A DNA stretch of 64,000 nucleotides from AP-15 sp963845735. GTDB lineage: Bacteria > Pseudomonadota > Alphaproteobacteria > ATCC43930 > CGMCC-115725. The notes below the pieces were generated by a model, which was not told where the DNA came from, ran no database searches, and saw only the letters and a list, made by a program, of their open reading frames with translations. The DNA lies in NCBI GenBank assembly GCA_963845735.1, contig CAWJTR010000038.1, forward strand, positions 185,222 to 249,221, in the 5' to 3' direction. The position numbers and the translations under genes were made by a program. Shown here one piece after another: positions 18,022-28,357 of this stretch (position 1 is the stretch's first letter; every line of letters starts with the position of its first letter).

Positions 18022-19327
18022 TCACTGCACTGCTGCCAACCCGGCAACGGGGATGCCCGATAGACCTGGACGCCGCACGCTCAGCATATGGCGCGCATCG
18101 TCCAGGCGATCCGCGCTGAGATAGGCCTTCGCCAGCGTAAACTCGACCAGGTCGAGCTGTGCGCGGCTGCCGCCGATGCGTTCGAGTTCGCCGGCGATCG
18201 GTTCAAGCGCATCGATCGCGGCGGAGAAATTTCGCCGTTCGAAAGCGGCAAAGGCGCGCGACACTGCCGGAACGCAGGGACCGGAGGGATAACGGCCCTG
18301 GCGCGCGAGCTCGTCCATCTGCCGTGCGCGCGCCTCCAGCGCTGCGTCATTGCCAGCCACGACCTGCGCGAGGGCGATGTGCATGTCGGAAAAGGCCACG
18401 CCGGCGCGGGGAGCCGCGCTGTTCGCGAGGGTCGTGCAATATGCGCCATGCTTCGGCGTCACGCGGATGCCCAGCGAGTTCCCAGCGCCACAGAAACGAA
18501 ACCGCGTCGTTCACCTTCGCGCGCGGCGGCCCACTGTGGACATCGGGTGAGAAGGCTTCCCTGAAAAGCCGGGACGCCGCCGCCGCATCCCCGGCCTCTA
18601 GATCGCCGAGCGCGAGATGCCAACTCAGGTGGCTATATAACAAGCCGTCACGCGGATAGGTGGTGAGCCAAGACGCCAGGAAGGCGCGGGCCGCGTTTGC
18701 ATCGCCATCCTCATAGCAGAGGTGCCCGCGGGCGTGCGCCGCCCAGGGGTTGGTCGGGTTTTGGGCGAGGGATCGATCGATCTTTGGGCGGGCGGCATCT
18801 CGCTGTCCATTCTCCGAGAGCGCCATGCCATGATGGGCCGTGAACCACCAATCGTCGCCGTAGCTCGGAGCAAGCCCGTCCAGAAACTCCAACAGCATGC
18901 GTTTCTGCCCGGCGCGGCCGGAACTACCGATCAGGCCATTGGTGAACGCGGCGGTGGCGAGTACCAGAGCGTCGCGTGGCCAGGCGCCCAGGTGCGCGGG
19001 CAATGCGGAAAGTGCGGCTTCGCCATCGCCCGCCGAAAGCAGGTCAAAAAATGCGACATGGCTCGCTTCCCGCTCGGATAAACCGGCGGTGAGGGAATTG
19101 GCCGCCACCATCGACGCGCGTGCCGCCGCCGGGTCCCCGCGTTCCAGCAACACGTGCGCCCTGGCGGCATGGGCAAGGGCAAAGCCGGGATCCTCGGCTA
19201 TGGCACGTTCAAACGCCTCGAGCGCGCCGGGGTACATGGTTAGCTTCGCTTCACAGCCCTCTGCGTAAGCGTCCCGCGCGACGGACGAGGCGGTGGACAA
19301 GGGAAGTTCGTATCGGTCCGTCAACAT
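18022..19327 (-). pseudogene. Tetratricopeptide-repeat protein (TTC38-like) with a single-base frameshift
   Basis: The first 290 codons read as a helical-repeat protein: ALEAFERAIAEDPGFALAHAARAH, AFFDLLSAGDGEAALSAL, WWFTAHHGMALSENGQRDAA, WAAHARGHLCYEDGDANAAR. At about 18429-18431 one extra C shifts the frame after AWRILHD; the corrected frame continues LANSAAPRAGVAFSDMHIALA through ALEARARQMDELARQGRYP to a stop at 18022, giving about 434 residues. That length and the HGMALSE pattern fit the TTC38-like family of unknown function. The gene would be intact if the base is an error. Confidence 0.75.
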
Positions 19328-19679
19328 GATGGATCCTCATCGCGGAATTTGCCGTAAACGATACGATCCGCCTTGGCGCATACGGAAGAGGGTGCGTTGA
19401 TGGTTGTGGCCACCAAGGCGGTATCGCCTGCGCTGGCTGTAGGCCCGCAATGGGTCGCCTTGAGCCGGCCCAGTGAGGCTGGCCTGATGACTGCTTTATT
19501 GATGGGCGGCGCCGACGCGGGGACGGGACCCACGGGTTACAAAACCGGTGCTCGATTTATCTCTCCGACCTAAAGCGACGAGGCTTTTGCAAGTGGCGGC
19601 TGTTTTCGACGAGCCGATGCCTCTGAGTTGTGTTCGCTGATGATGCGGACAAATCGAACCAGGGCGATGGAAATGCTAT
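19328..19679. other. Intergenic, no gene seen
   Basis: About 350 bases between the TPR start and the alcohol dehydrogenase stop. No supported gene. Confidence 0.4.
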
Positions 19680-20756
19680 CTATTCAGCTCCGTGTTGATG
19701 ATGGTGCAGCACCACGCGGCCCCGCACCTTTCCACCGCTCTTCAGGTCGCTCAACGCTGCGCTCGCTTGGTCGGCAGGCCGGGTTTCTATTGGTATCGGC
19801 GGCACCTTGCCGGCCTGGACGAGGGCAAGCAGCTCTCGCAAATCATCAAGGGTGCCGACGTAGGAGCCCTCGATCGTCATCATCTTGAATGGGAACAGCA
19901 CCGTCGCGATCGAGTGGGCACCGCCATAGAGGCCGACCATGACGAGCTTGCCGCCCTTCCTCAGGATATTGACGCCAAACTCCATCGTCCGCGGTGAACC
20001 GACAAAGTCGATTGCCGCGGCAGCGCCGCCACCGGTCGCCTCCATCACCTGTTTGACCGCGTCGGGCGCGGCGTTGTCGATGGTCGCGACGGCGCCCATC
20101 TGCCGGGCATGCGCGCGCTTTTGCGCGTCGATATCGGCGACAATGATCTTGCCGGCGACCGCGGCCGGCGCGATGTGCACGGCGCTGCCGCCGACGCCGC
20201 CTGCGCCGATGATCACCAGGCGGTCCTCGGCGCCGACATGGCCGCGGGTCTTTTTGAGCGCCGAGAACGCGGTAATGCCCGAGCAGGTGTAGGTAGCGGC
20301 GAGCGCCTGCGGCACGCCTTGATGCGGCAGGAGGTAGCGGCCTTCAGGCACGATTACATGCGTGCCATAGCCGCCAGCGCGCCTCGTCCCCAGGGTACGC
20401 GGGTTGAGGCAGAGTAGCTCTTCACCCTTGCGACACACCGCGCATTCGCCGCAGCCGATCCACGGGTAGGCCACGACCTTGTCGCCGACCTTGACCCCGG
20501 ACGCCCGCGGGCCGAGCGCCGTAACCTCGCCGGCGATCTCGTGCCCCATCGTGAACGGTAGCTGCACGCCACGGGATTCGAGCGAAATCTGCCGGTCGCC
20601 GCCGAGATCGAAATATCCGTCCCAGATGTGCACATCGCTGTGGCAGACGCCCGCCGCCTCAACACGCAGCAGTACCTCTTCGCCCCTGGGCTCGGGATCG
20701 GGATATTCCCGCGCTTCCAACGGCTTTCCCCATTCGATAATTTGCATTGCACGCAT
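19680..20756 (-). CDS. Zinc-dependent alcohol dehydrogenase (MDR family)
   Basis: A 358-residue medium-chain dehydrogenase/reductase. Catalytic zinc ligands are visible in AAGVCHSDVHIWDGYFD and in MGHEIAGEV. Structural zinc cysteines are in PWIGCGECAVCRKGEELLC. The NAD(P)-binding glycine motif is VIIGAGGVGGSAV. The ATG is preceded by AGGAGGAG. It should oxidise an alcohol or reduce an aldehyde; the substrate cannot be told. The gene is full length and in good order, in contrast with its neighbours. Confidence 0.9.
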   Translation of the reverse strand: MRAMQIIEWGKPLEAREYPDPEPRGEEVLLRVEAAGVCHSDVHIWDGYFDLGGDRQISLESRGVQLPFTMGHEIAGEVTALGPRASGVKVGDKVVAYPWIGCGECAVCRKGEELLCLNPRTLGTRRAGGYGTHVIVPEGRYLLPHQGVPQALAATYTCSGITAFSALKKTRGHVGAEDRLVIIGAGGVGGSAVHIAPAAVAGKIIVADIDAQKRAHARQMGAVATIDNAAPDAVKQVMEATGGGAAAAIDFVGSPRTMEFGVNILRKGGKLVMVGLYGGAHSIATVLFPFKMMTIEGSYVGTLDDLRELLALVQAGKVPPIPIETRPADQASAALSDLKSGGKVRGRVVLHHHQHGAE

Positions 20757-21410
20757 GCCGAACTCCTCCTGTCTTACACATCGCCGTTTCCCCCCAGATC
20801 CTGGGCCCTCCCAGCATCAGGTTCCTAAAGACCCCGCCGCTTCGTTCAGTCTAACGGGTCCCTCTGCTCTGTGTCTTGGCGGGTCCTCCGACGCGGATGT
20901 GACCCGAGCGTCGCCGCTGTTGTCGCCCGTGGTGGCCGTCGGCCAACGAGCTTTGGAGACAACAACGCGTTCGTGCTACCGCTCACCCTCCGTCAATGGG
21001 TGTTGAAGACCGCTTGATAGTCGGTGATCCTCTCGCGAATGGCAGCCGTCTCCGCAGATGTAGGTATGATCCGGGTCAGCAGCCGGCGGGGAGGCTTCTG
21101 AACCTGATCAAGGAGGCCATCAGCAACAGTCGGGCTTGGTCGCGGTCAGGTTTGGCCGCCGATGAAGCAGGGATCGTGCTACGGGACGAAAGGTGCCGGA
21201 GGATTATTCGGGATTGAGTGATCTCCCGAAGGCCCGCAAGCCGGGCGATGGTGAGCCCTCGGGAACCGAGCCGGTGCCGCTCGCCGGCGCGCAGGGTAAG
21301 CAAAATACCCACGCGATGTCATCAAGTTCATCGACCTCGATGGCGAGATTGTCGTAAGATAATGAACTGACGGCCAGCGATATCCACAACTTCTGAGTAG
21401 AATTATTCTC
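20757..21410. other. Intergenic, no gene seen
   Basis: About 650 bases between divergent genes, so it should hold promoters for the alcohol dehydrogenase and the iminopeptidase. I could not assign -35/-10 boxes with confidence and see no further gene. Confidence 0.4.
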
Positions 21411-22583
21411 GTGGACGCATCCAATCCAACTTCTGAATCAAGTGAACCAAGCAATATCGGGTATCCGAATTCACCCTGCAATAAATCGGGGTATCAGACT
21501 GTCCAAGAGGACCCGCTTCACCGGATTTATTGGGAAGAATACGGTTCTGCAGACGGCGAGCCGGTCATGTTCCTTCACGGCGGGCCGGGTGCGGGATGCC
21601 AGAAGGTTTTCGCCCACTTTTTCAATCCGGAGCGATACCGGGTGATTCTTTTCGACCAGCGCGGCTGTGGCAAAAGCACTCCCAGCGCAGGCGACGACGA
21701 CGCCACGGCGGCACTCACTGACAACACGACCTCCCATCTGATCGATGACGTGCTGCAGCTGCGCCGTGAGCTAAATATCCACGGCAAGATGCACGTCTTT
21801 GGTGGCAGCTGGGGAAGCACGCTCGCTTTGGCTTACGCCATCGCCCATCCTGAAACCGTCCAAACCTTGATCCTGCGCGGCGTCTTTCTGTGCCGACGAG
21901 CGGATGTCGATTATTTCTTTCAGGGCAATGCCGCCGATTTCGCGCTGGACCCGCTCGGGATGCGGGTGCCCGGCACATATCTAGATTTCCCGGCAGCGTG
22001 GGAGCACTTCGTTACAGAAGTCCCGCCTGAAGACCGAGGCGATGTGATCAGAGGGTTGGCGAAGATTTTTGCGGTCCAGCCGCAGAATGAAGCCGAGCGC
22101 GAGCGCGTCTTGAAGGCAGCGTCGGCCTGTGTGGCGTGGGAAAGCAGCGCCAGCCGCCTGAAGCGGGACGAAAGCAGCCAAAGCCAGCCAAATCAGAAAT
22201 ATGCTTTGATGGCTGGCAGGATCTTAATTCACTACATGATCAATGGCGGATTTCTTGGTGAGGACGGCGAGGCGAACCGCGACAATAACTACATTCTCGA
22301 CCATGTTGATAGCCTGAAAGAGATCCCGGTGCATATCGTGCACGGGCGTTACGACAGGGTATGTCATCTATACCAGGCGGAAGCACTCGTGCGGGCTTTG
22401 CGTGCCGTTGGCAACAACGAGGTGAATTACTTTATTACCACGGCCGGGCATAGCAGCCTGGAGCCGGAAACCGACGCCAAGTTATGCGGGATCATGAATG
22501 ATCTGGTGCCGATGAGCCCGTTTGACCGCGGCGGCACATCGCACCGACGGCCTAACCGCGCTATCTGGATACCAGGGGGTTGA
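21411..22583 (+). CDS. pip: Proline iminopeptidase, alpha/beta hydrolase (peptidase S33)
   Basis: A 390-residue enzyme that removes N-terminal proline from peptides. The oxyanion region MFLHGGPGAGCQ and DQRGCGKSTP, the nucleophile elbow GGSWGSTLALAYA, the late Asp in VHGRYDRVCH and the His in TTAGHSSLEP are all present in the order typical of bacterial Pip. The N-terminal 20 residues before GYQTVQEDPLHRIYWEEYG are longer than usual, so the true start may lie a little downstream of this GTG. Confidence 0.9.
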   Translation: MDASNPTSESSEPSNIGYPNSPCNKSGYQTVQEDPLHRIYWEEYGSADGEPVMFLHGGPGAGCQKVFAHFFNPERYRVILFDQRGCGKSTPSAGDDDATAALTDNTTSHLIDDVLQLRRELNIHGKMHVFGGSWGSTLALAYAIAHPETVQTLILRGVFLCRRADVDYFFQGNAADFALDPLGMRVPGTYLDFPAAWEHFVTEVPPEDRGDVIRGLAKIFAVQPQNEAERERVLKAASACVAWESSASRLKRDESSQSQPNQKYALMAGRILIHYMINGGFLGEDGEANRDNNYILDHVDSLKEIPVHIVHGRYDRVCHLYQAEALVRALRAVGNNEVNYFITTAGHSSLEPETDAKLCGIMNDLVPMSPFDRGGTSHRRPNRAIWIPGG

Positions 22584-22794
22584 ACTGGTCGCCAACAATA
22601 TCGGCGCTGAGCCGCCAACGATACGACCGAATCTATACGGCGGGAGTTGCTGCCCCTAAAGGGCCATTCACCGGGAAAGCAGCCAACGACGAGGTCGGGT
22701 GGATTCCTGCCCTGCTCGGGCGACAAGGTTGCGCCGATTCCAGACCTTCCCGCCCGAAGAGCAAAGGACCCGTCCGTGCAGTACATTCTCTTCA

Positions 22795-23421
22795 ATCCAC
22801 CTTCTCGCGGTAGTACCAGATTGCGATCGCCGCAACGATCAGCGTGAAAACCGCGATCGGCCACAGGTTGGGTAGGACTTCGGCATGCCTTTCAAATGAT
22901 ACCGCAGACGACCCCGTAGGATGTGCGTCATCAGGAACGTTTCGCCGATCCATTGCGCCCAGATCGGCATGCCGTGGAAACGGGTAGAGAAAGCCCGACA
23001 GCAGGATCGACGGCAAAAGCGTGACCTGTGCCAGCTGGATCGCCTGGCATCTGGTTGCGGGCGAGCGTCGAGATCGTGAAGCCGAAGGCGAGATTGCTGG
23101 CGATGAAGAGTCCGAGGGCCAGGATCAAGAGGCCGATGGTTAGGGCACGATCTTCGCGATCATGACTTCGACCGGGCGCACCGGCGTCGGGCCACTGCAC
23201 CGAGCGATACAAACCGGCGAAGGAGCGCGGTGTGAGATACCGGACCCGAAACCCGCATCACCAGGTCGCGCTGCCACAATCTTGATGTTGAGGTAGGTCT
23301 CGATCGCTTCCGAGCTGCCTCCGAGCCCTAGCCGCTTACGAGGGCCCCTCCCGCTTCCTTGGAGTATTTGAACAAGGAAATAGTCCGTAGTAGGCACCCC
23401 GATGGGTTGGAACAGACTCAT
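22795..23421 (-). pseudogene. ABC-2 type transporter permease, C-terminal remnant
   Basis: Three overlapping minus-strand frames together spell the C-terminal half of an ABC-2 permease. They are ATPVRPVEVMIAKIVP-like at about 23140-23170, LTIGLLILALGLFIASNLAFGFTISTLARNQ at about 23050-23150, LPSILLSGFLYPF at about 22980-23010 and LPNLWPIAVFTLIVAAIAIWYYREKVD at the end. Several frameshifts separate them and the N-terminal half is missing. No ATPase gene is nearby. Confidence 0.7.
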
Positions 23422-23438
23422 CCGGAGGAAGCGTTCAC

Positions 23439-24635
23439 TTGACCCCTATGCTGATCGCGGTCACGGCGATGTTTTTGCAACAAACCTGCGGCTCGATCGC
23501 CCGGGCGCTGCCGGCGGTGCTTGCGCCGTTGATCATCGCGGAACTGCATGCCGATGCCGCTTGGGTCGGGATCTATTTCTCGTTGACTGCCTTTGCCGGG
23601 CTGATTGGCCAGTTGGGATCGGGCGGCTTCATCATCCGGCACGGCGCTATTCGCATGAGCCAGATCGCCCTGCTGTTTACAGGCGCCGGTTTGGCGGTGG
23701 CAGTCCTCGGTGGTGCCGTCGGCTTCGTCCTGTCGGCCTTAATTGGCAACGGCGTTGCCTCGGTTGCAACCCCGGCCAGTTCCCAGTTGCTGGGGCGCTG
23801 GTCCGTCATGCGCTATGCGCCATTTGCCTTCTCCATTGCTCAATGCGCGATCCCGGCAGGCATTCTGCTCACCGGCTATCTTGGTCCCGTGACGGCACAG
23901 TCGTTTGGCTGGCGTGACACGATGCTGGCGAGCGCGGCGCTGTGCTGGGCCGTCGCGCTGATGCTCCAGCCACTACGTGGCCGGCTCGATACTGAGCCAT
24001 CGCCTAGACATCCGATCCGCCTGTCGGATTTGCGCACCACGATCACAGCAGTGCTGGCGGTCCGCGAGCTGCGCTCCCTATCGTTCGCTTGCTTCGCATT
24101 CAACGGCACACAGGCCGTGTTTGTTGCCTATTTCGTCACCTACATGACCTCACAGGGCCATCCGTTGGTCGCGGCTGGATCGCTGTATTCGACCGTCATT
24201 GCGGTGGCATTGCCGGGCCGCATTTTGTGGGCCTGGGTCGGCGGCTTCTATGTCGCGCCACACTTCGTCCTGGGCGGGTTGGCCTTCGGCATGGCTGTCA
24301 GCATTGGGCTGCTTGGCGCGTTTACGCCGCATTGGCCGTTGCTGGCGATCGGCGCGGTAGCGATGGTGGTCAGCGCCACGGCGTTGTCCTGGCACGGCAT
24401 CATGCTGTCGGAAGCCGCGCGTCTGGCGCCGCCGGGACGAGTGGGCGCGGTGACCGGTGGGGTGCTGTCATTCGGCCAGATCGGTGCGCTGTCGAGCCCC
24501 GCGGTCTTCTCGTTGCTGCTCGGGCTGTCTGGTGGCTATAGTGCTGGTTGGGTGGTCTGCGCCGTGCCGGCGGTTCTGGTCGGCGTCAACATGCTGCGCC
24601 AGGGTAAGCCTGTGCAGCAGCCCAGCGCGCCGTGA
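23439..24635 (+). CDS. Major facilitator superfamily transporter
   Basis: A 398-residue inner-membrane protein with about 12 hydrophobic segments and the Gly/Ala-rich helices typical of MFS permeases. Examples are SLTAFAGLIGQLGSGGFIIRHGAIRMSQIALLFTGAGLAVAVLGG in the first half and GAVTGGVLSFGQIGALSSPAVFSLLLGL in the second. The frame starts at a TTG; an ATG lies at 23448, and a GGAGGAAG site precedes both. The substrate is unknown. It lies directly after the ABC-2 remnant on the opposite strand. Confidence 0.88.
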   Translation: MTPMLIAVTAMFLQQTCGSIARALPAVLAPLIIAELHADAAWVGIYFSLTAFAGLIGQLGSGGFIIRHGAIRMSQIALLFTGAGLAVAVLGGAVGFVLSALIGNGVASVATPASSQLLGRWSVMRYAPFAFSIAQCAIPAGILLTGYLGPVTAQSFGWRDTMLASAALCWAVALMLQPLRGRLDTEPSPRHPIRLSDLRTTITAVLAVRELRSLSFACFAFNGTQAVFVAYFVTYMTSQGHPLVAAGSLYSTVIAVALPGRILWAWVGGFYVAPHFVLGGLAFGMAVSIGLLGAFTPHWPLLAIGAVAMVVSATALSWHGIMLSEAARLAPPGRVGAVTGGVLSFGQIGALSSPAVFSLLLGLSGGYSAGWVVCAVPAVLVGVNMLRQGKPVQQPSAP

Positions 24636-24811
24636 CCTTCGTGGCGCGGTTGTAGCAGCAAGCTCCGGAGTATTGCCGCGCCCGCCCGATATCTCGGCCG
24701 AGAGGCGGCTTTTCTCCGACCGCGAGCGCGGCGATGTGGCGATGTGCGCCGTAATCTTCTCGGCGCAGGCCAATGCCTGTCGCTCACTCGTCGACCAGCC
24801 TCGCATACTGC

Positions 24812-25579
24812 TCACAGCGCAGTCATACCGCCGTCCACGAACAGCAGGGCGCCGGTGACGTAGGAAGCATCGTCGGAGGCCAGAAACAGGATCGCGGCGG
24901 CGACCTCCTCGGCCCTGCCCGGGCGCTTCAGCATGGTGCCTTCTGCGGCCCTGGCGTTGTACTGCTCGACTGTCTCGCCGGTCGCTGCGATGCGGCGTTG
25001 ATGGAACGGCGTGAAGATCGGGCCAGGACCGACGGCGTTCACGCGAATGCCGTCCGGCGAGTGGTCGGCGGCGAGCGCCCGCGTCAAGCCCGCGACCGCG
25101 GCCTTGGTGGTGTCGTACTGCAGGTTGCCGCCGCCTGCGACGACAGAACGTACGGAGGCGACGTTAACGATGGCGCCGCCCTTGTTGCGGCGCATCAGCG
25201 GAACCGCCGCCTTGGCACAGAAGACGTAGCTCATCAGGTTGACGTCGAGGATCTCTTTCCAGCTTGCCGCGCTCGCCTCGTCGACCTTCTCGTATTTGCG
25301 GATGCCGGCATTGTTGATGAGGATGTCGAGGCGCCCGAACTTCTGCGCGGCGCCATTGACGAAGGCGAGGCATGCGGCCTCGGTACCTACGTCAGCGTGC
25401 GTGAAGGCGACCTTGGCGCCGCCGGTCTCGAGCTCGGCCGCCACGCGCTGGCCGCGCTCGCCGTCCCGATCGCAGAATGCCACGCTCGCGCCCTCCGCGA
25501 GGAAACGCCTGACCGTCGCCTCGCCGATCCCCGATGCCCCGCCCGTCACCGCTGCAACCTTGTCGTCAAGCCTTCCCAT
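24812..25579 (-). CDS. Short-chain dehydrogenase/reductase (SDR)
   Basis: A 255-residue classical SDR. The cofactor motif TGGASGIG (about residues 13-20), NNAG (about 89-92), the catalytic Ser region VNVASVRS, the YDTTK active site (YxxxK) and the PGPIFTPF loop are all present, and the C-terminal YVTGALLFVDGGM is canonical. The Asp in AFCDRD after the second strand suggests NAD(H) rather than NADP(H). Substrate unknown; neighbours suggest a sugar-acid or small-molecule catabolic setting. Confidence 0.92.
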   Translation of the reverse strand: MGRLDDKVAAVTGGASGIGEATVRRFLAEGASVAFCDRDGERGQRVAAELETGGAKVAFTHADVGTEAACLAFVNGAAQKFGRLDILINNAGIRKYEKVDEASAASWKEILDVNLMSYVFCAKAAVPLMRRNKGGAIVNVASVRSVVAGGGNLQYDTTKAAVAGLTRALAADHSPDGIRVNAVGPGPIFTPFHQRRIAATGETVEQYNARAAEGTMLKRPGRAEEVAAAILFLASDDASYVTGALLFVDGGMTAL

Positions 25580-25943
25580 GTTTGCCGCCTTTCATTGCAT
25601 TGCGAAACGCGCGTCTACGATACGTCGTATTATCCGGCGGGCACCGCCTTGTTGGCCCGGCCTGGGTGTCCGACCTTAACAGGCTGCGGAAGCTTTAGGC
25701 GTCCGCTTTCGGGACACCTTTCGATGGGCTGACTCGGTCCGACTTGGGTCGACTTAACTCGTCGAATCATAGGTAACCGAAGGCCCGCTTCCGGCGGATC
25801 GCGCCGCTTGACCGAATCTGGCGCCGTTGCCCTCAGCCGTCATCGGGTCTGTGATTGCTCAAGCCGGTCAAAGGGGCGATTCTTGCCTCGGAACCGGTGG
25901 GAATCTGGCGAATGTCGGTCTAGCCCAGGAAATGGAGAAGATG
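25580..25943. other. Intergenic, no gene seen
   Basis: About 360 bases between divergent SDR and VOC genes. It contains loosely repeated GACTCGG/GACTTGGGTCGACTT words at about 25730-25760. No gene is supported. Confidence 0.4.
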
Positions 25944-26474
25944 ATGAGCAGGTTGTTTGGGCCGATGCGACAGGTCGGGATCGTCGTACGCGACATCGAG
26001 AAGGCGATGCGCCACTGGGTCGAGGTGTGCGGCGTCGGCCCATGGTTCTACGCGGAGCAGCTGCCATTGGATGAATTCCGTTACAAGGGCCGGCCCTACG
26101 ATATCAAGGTGTCCATCGCGCTTGCCAACTCGGGCGACGTGCAGCTCGAGTTGATCCAGCAGCGCAACGACGTGCCGAGCCTCTACCGTGATTTCCTTGC
26201 TGCCGGCTACGAGGGGATGCAGCATTGGTCGAGCTGGCCGGTGAACTATCACGAGATCCGCGAGCGCGCGCTCAGATCCGGTTGGCAGATTGGCCAGGAG
26301 GGTGACACGCCGCGTGGCCCTTTCATTTATTTCCTCAATGAAGGGCACCCCGGCACGGTCATCGAGATGGCGGAGGCGACACCCGTTCGCATGCGCATCT
26401 TTGACCAGGTGCGCAAAGTCGCCCTGAACTGGGACGGGCGCGACCCCATCCGCATCAACTGGCCGCAGGGGTGA
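25944..26474 (+). CDS. VOC/glyoxalase-family protein
   Basis: About 176 residues from the ATG at 25944, after GGAGAAG. It begins MRQVGIVVRDIEKAMRHWVEVCGVGPWF, a typical first VOC beta-alpha module, and continues with VQLELIQQRNDVPSLYRDF and GTVIEMAEATP, a late Glu metal-ligand position. The family includes metal-dependent lyases, epimerases and dioxygenases. The length and motifs are nearest the glyoxalase_4/methylmalonyl-CoA-epimerase-like group, but the reaction is not predictable. It lies just upstream of the enolase-superfamily gene in the same direction. Confidence 0.85.
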   Translation: MSRLFGPMRQVGIVVRDIEKAMRHWVEVCGVGPWFYAEQLPLDEFRYKGRPYDIKVSIALANSGDVQLELIQQRNDVPSLYRDFLAAGYEGMQHWSSWPVNYHEIRERALRSGWQIGQEGDTPRGPFIYFLNEGHPGTVIEMAEATPVRMRIFDQVRKVALNWDGRDPIRINWPQG

Positions 26475-26735
26475 ACCCCACGCAGCGGGCAAGTCGGTAT
26501 CGCGCGCGGCTCGTTGGCATGATCGCGCCGAACAGCTGTTCGCTTAGCGATGGCTGGATAAGATCTGCTGGCCTATTGTTCTGGGCTGCAACACGTCACT
26601 TTGCCATCTCGGTATTTAAAGACCAGATTCTTCTATCTTTATCGGCGCCCGAAATATCCAAGTGTATGACCTTTTCCGATCGAGCGCCAACCAATCCAAA
26701 TCGAGATAGGCTGCCTGACCAGGAAAGAACGACCC

Positions 26736-27907
26736 ATGAAAATCATCAAAGTGTCCGCGATTCCAATGTCGGCGCCGGTTCCGGAGGAAAAGCGCCATCG
26801 CACCGACCTTGGAACCAAGGTCAAGAGTGACGCGACGCTGATCCGCGTCGAAACCGACAGCGGGCTGACCGGCATCGGCGCGGCTCTCGGCACGCCGCCA
26901 ATCGTCGCAGCCATCATCGAGCACGAGCTCGCGGCAGAATGCGTCGATGAGGATCCCATGTTCTCTGAGCGCATCTACGAGAAGATGTATAACGGCTCGC
27001 GCAGCAGGCCGGCGCTTGAGCGTGGCATCACCCAGGCTGACGAAAGCCGGCGCCGTGGTGTCATCATGGAAGCAATTGCCGGCATCGACATCGCGGTATG
27101 GGACGTCAAGGCGCAAGCGCTCGGTATTCCGCTCTACCAGGCGCTTGGCGCGGCGCGCAGCTCGGTACGCGGCTATGCGAGTGGCGGCTGGGCGCCGGGT
27201 GACGAGGCCGAGGCGGAACTCGCGGGTTATGCGGCGAAGGGCTTCACCGCTGCCAAGATGCGCGTGGTCGGTCGCGACGGCTTCTCGATCTCCAACTGTG
27301 TGCGCCGCGTGAAGGCGGCCCGCCGCGGGCTTGGGCCCAGTGTCGAACTGATGATCGACGCGCACGGCTCGCTCGAAGTTGCGACCGCGATCAAGCTTGC
27401 CAAGGAGCTTGAGCCCTACGACATCGCCTGGTTCGAGGAGCCGGTCTCGCCGACGATCACGCCGGTCAGGCCGAAGTACGCCGATCGACGACGATCCCCA
27501 TCGCCTCGGGGGAGCGCGAGTTCACGCGGTTCGATTTCCAGGATCTACTCCAGCGCCGTGCACTCGATATCGCGCAGCCGGACGTCGCCCGCGCAGGCGG
27601 CATGACCGAGATCCGGCGGATTGCAGCACTGACCTCGGCGTATGGTGTGCGCCTGGCCCCACATGCCTGGGGCAGCGGGGTTCTGTTCGCCGCAAGCATT
27701 CACGTCGCGATGGCAGCTCCCAACTGCCACATTCTCGAGGTGAGCCAAGGCTACATGCCGATGATGTGGGAGCTCTTCAGCGAGCCGTTCGACATCCGTC
27801 CGGACGGCATGGTGCATGCGCCCGACGGGCCGGGCCTCGGTTTCACCCTCCGCGCGGATGCGCTGGAGCGGTTCAGGTACGTTGACGGCCCTGAGTATAA
27901 GTTCTAG
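26736..27907 (+). pseudogene. Mandelate racemase/muconate-lactonizing-type enzyme (enolase superfamily), single-base frameshift
   Basis: The N-terminal capping domain (KIIKVSAIPMSAPVPEEKRHR) and barrel motifs are clear: AAKMRVVG (catalytic Lys region), LMIDAHGS, WFEEPVSP and, after the shift, IASGERE and LAPHAWGSGV, which hold the metal-binding Asp/Glu residues and the catalytic His. The frame is lost at about 27449-27453, where one G appears to be missing before DDHAGQAEVRR. With that base restored the protein is about 390 residues, the normal length. It probably dehydrates or racemises an acid sugar. Confidence 0.85.
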
Positions 27908-27989
27908 CGGGAATCTGTTAACGATCCGCCGCGCTGTCGCATGTCCGTGTGGCCGGTAGCGAGCAGCACCCACACCCCCGACGGACCCG

Positions 27990-28345
27990 GGATTATCGCC
28001 TCAGCGCGCGGCGATGCGGTCCAAACTCTGGGAACGCGTTCGACCGCCTGGAGTTTTTCCGGGAAGCAGTGAACAAATTCCTGACTACGTCCGTCAGATC
28101 CTATCGCTGTCCCGGGAGCCGTATCCTTTCCCGGACATTTGGGACCCGCTTGCCCGCGTGTTCGATGCTTGGGGTTTCGATCGCTGCTTGTGGGGCACGG
28201 ACTGGACGCGCGTGTTCGCCGTCGTCAATTACGAGCAGGCCGTCGAGCCCTTCCTGAAGACTGACCGCCTGAGCGACACTGAACGGGCCACGCTGATGGG
28301 CGCCGCCTACCCAAGGCTTATGGCTGGTCGCCAAAGAAAGCTTAG
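27990..28345 (+). pseudogene. Amidohydrolase-2 family, C-terminal fragment
   Basis: The frame from about 28014 reads SLSREPYPFPDIWDPLARVFDAWGFDRCLWGTDWTRVFAVVNYEQAVEPF and ends in TERATLMGAAYPRLMAG. That is the C-terminal barrel end of amidohydrolase-2 enzymes, including the metal-site Asp in WGTDW. The N-terminal two thirds are missing and the 3' end runs into the next remnant. It is a deletion scar. Confidence 0.75.
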
Positions 28346-28357
28346 TGCCAGACCCAT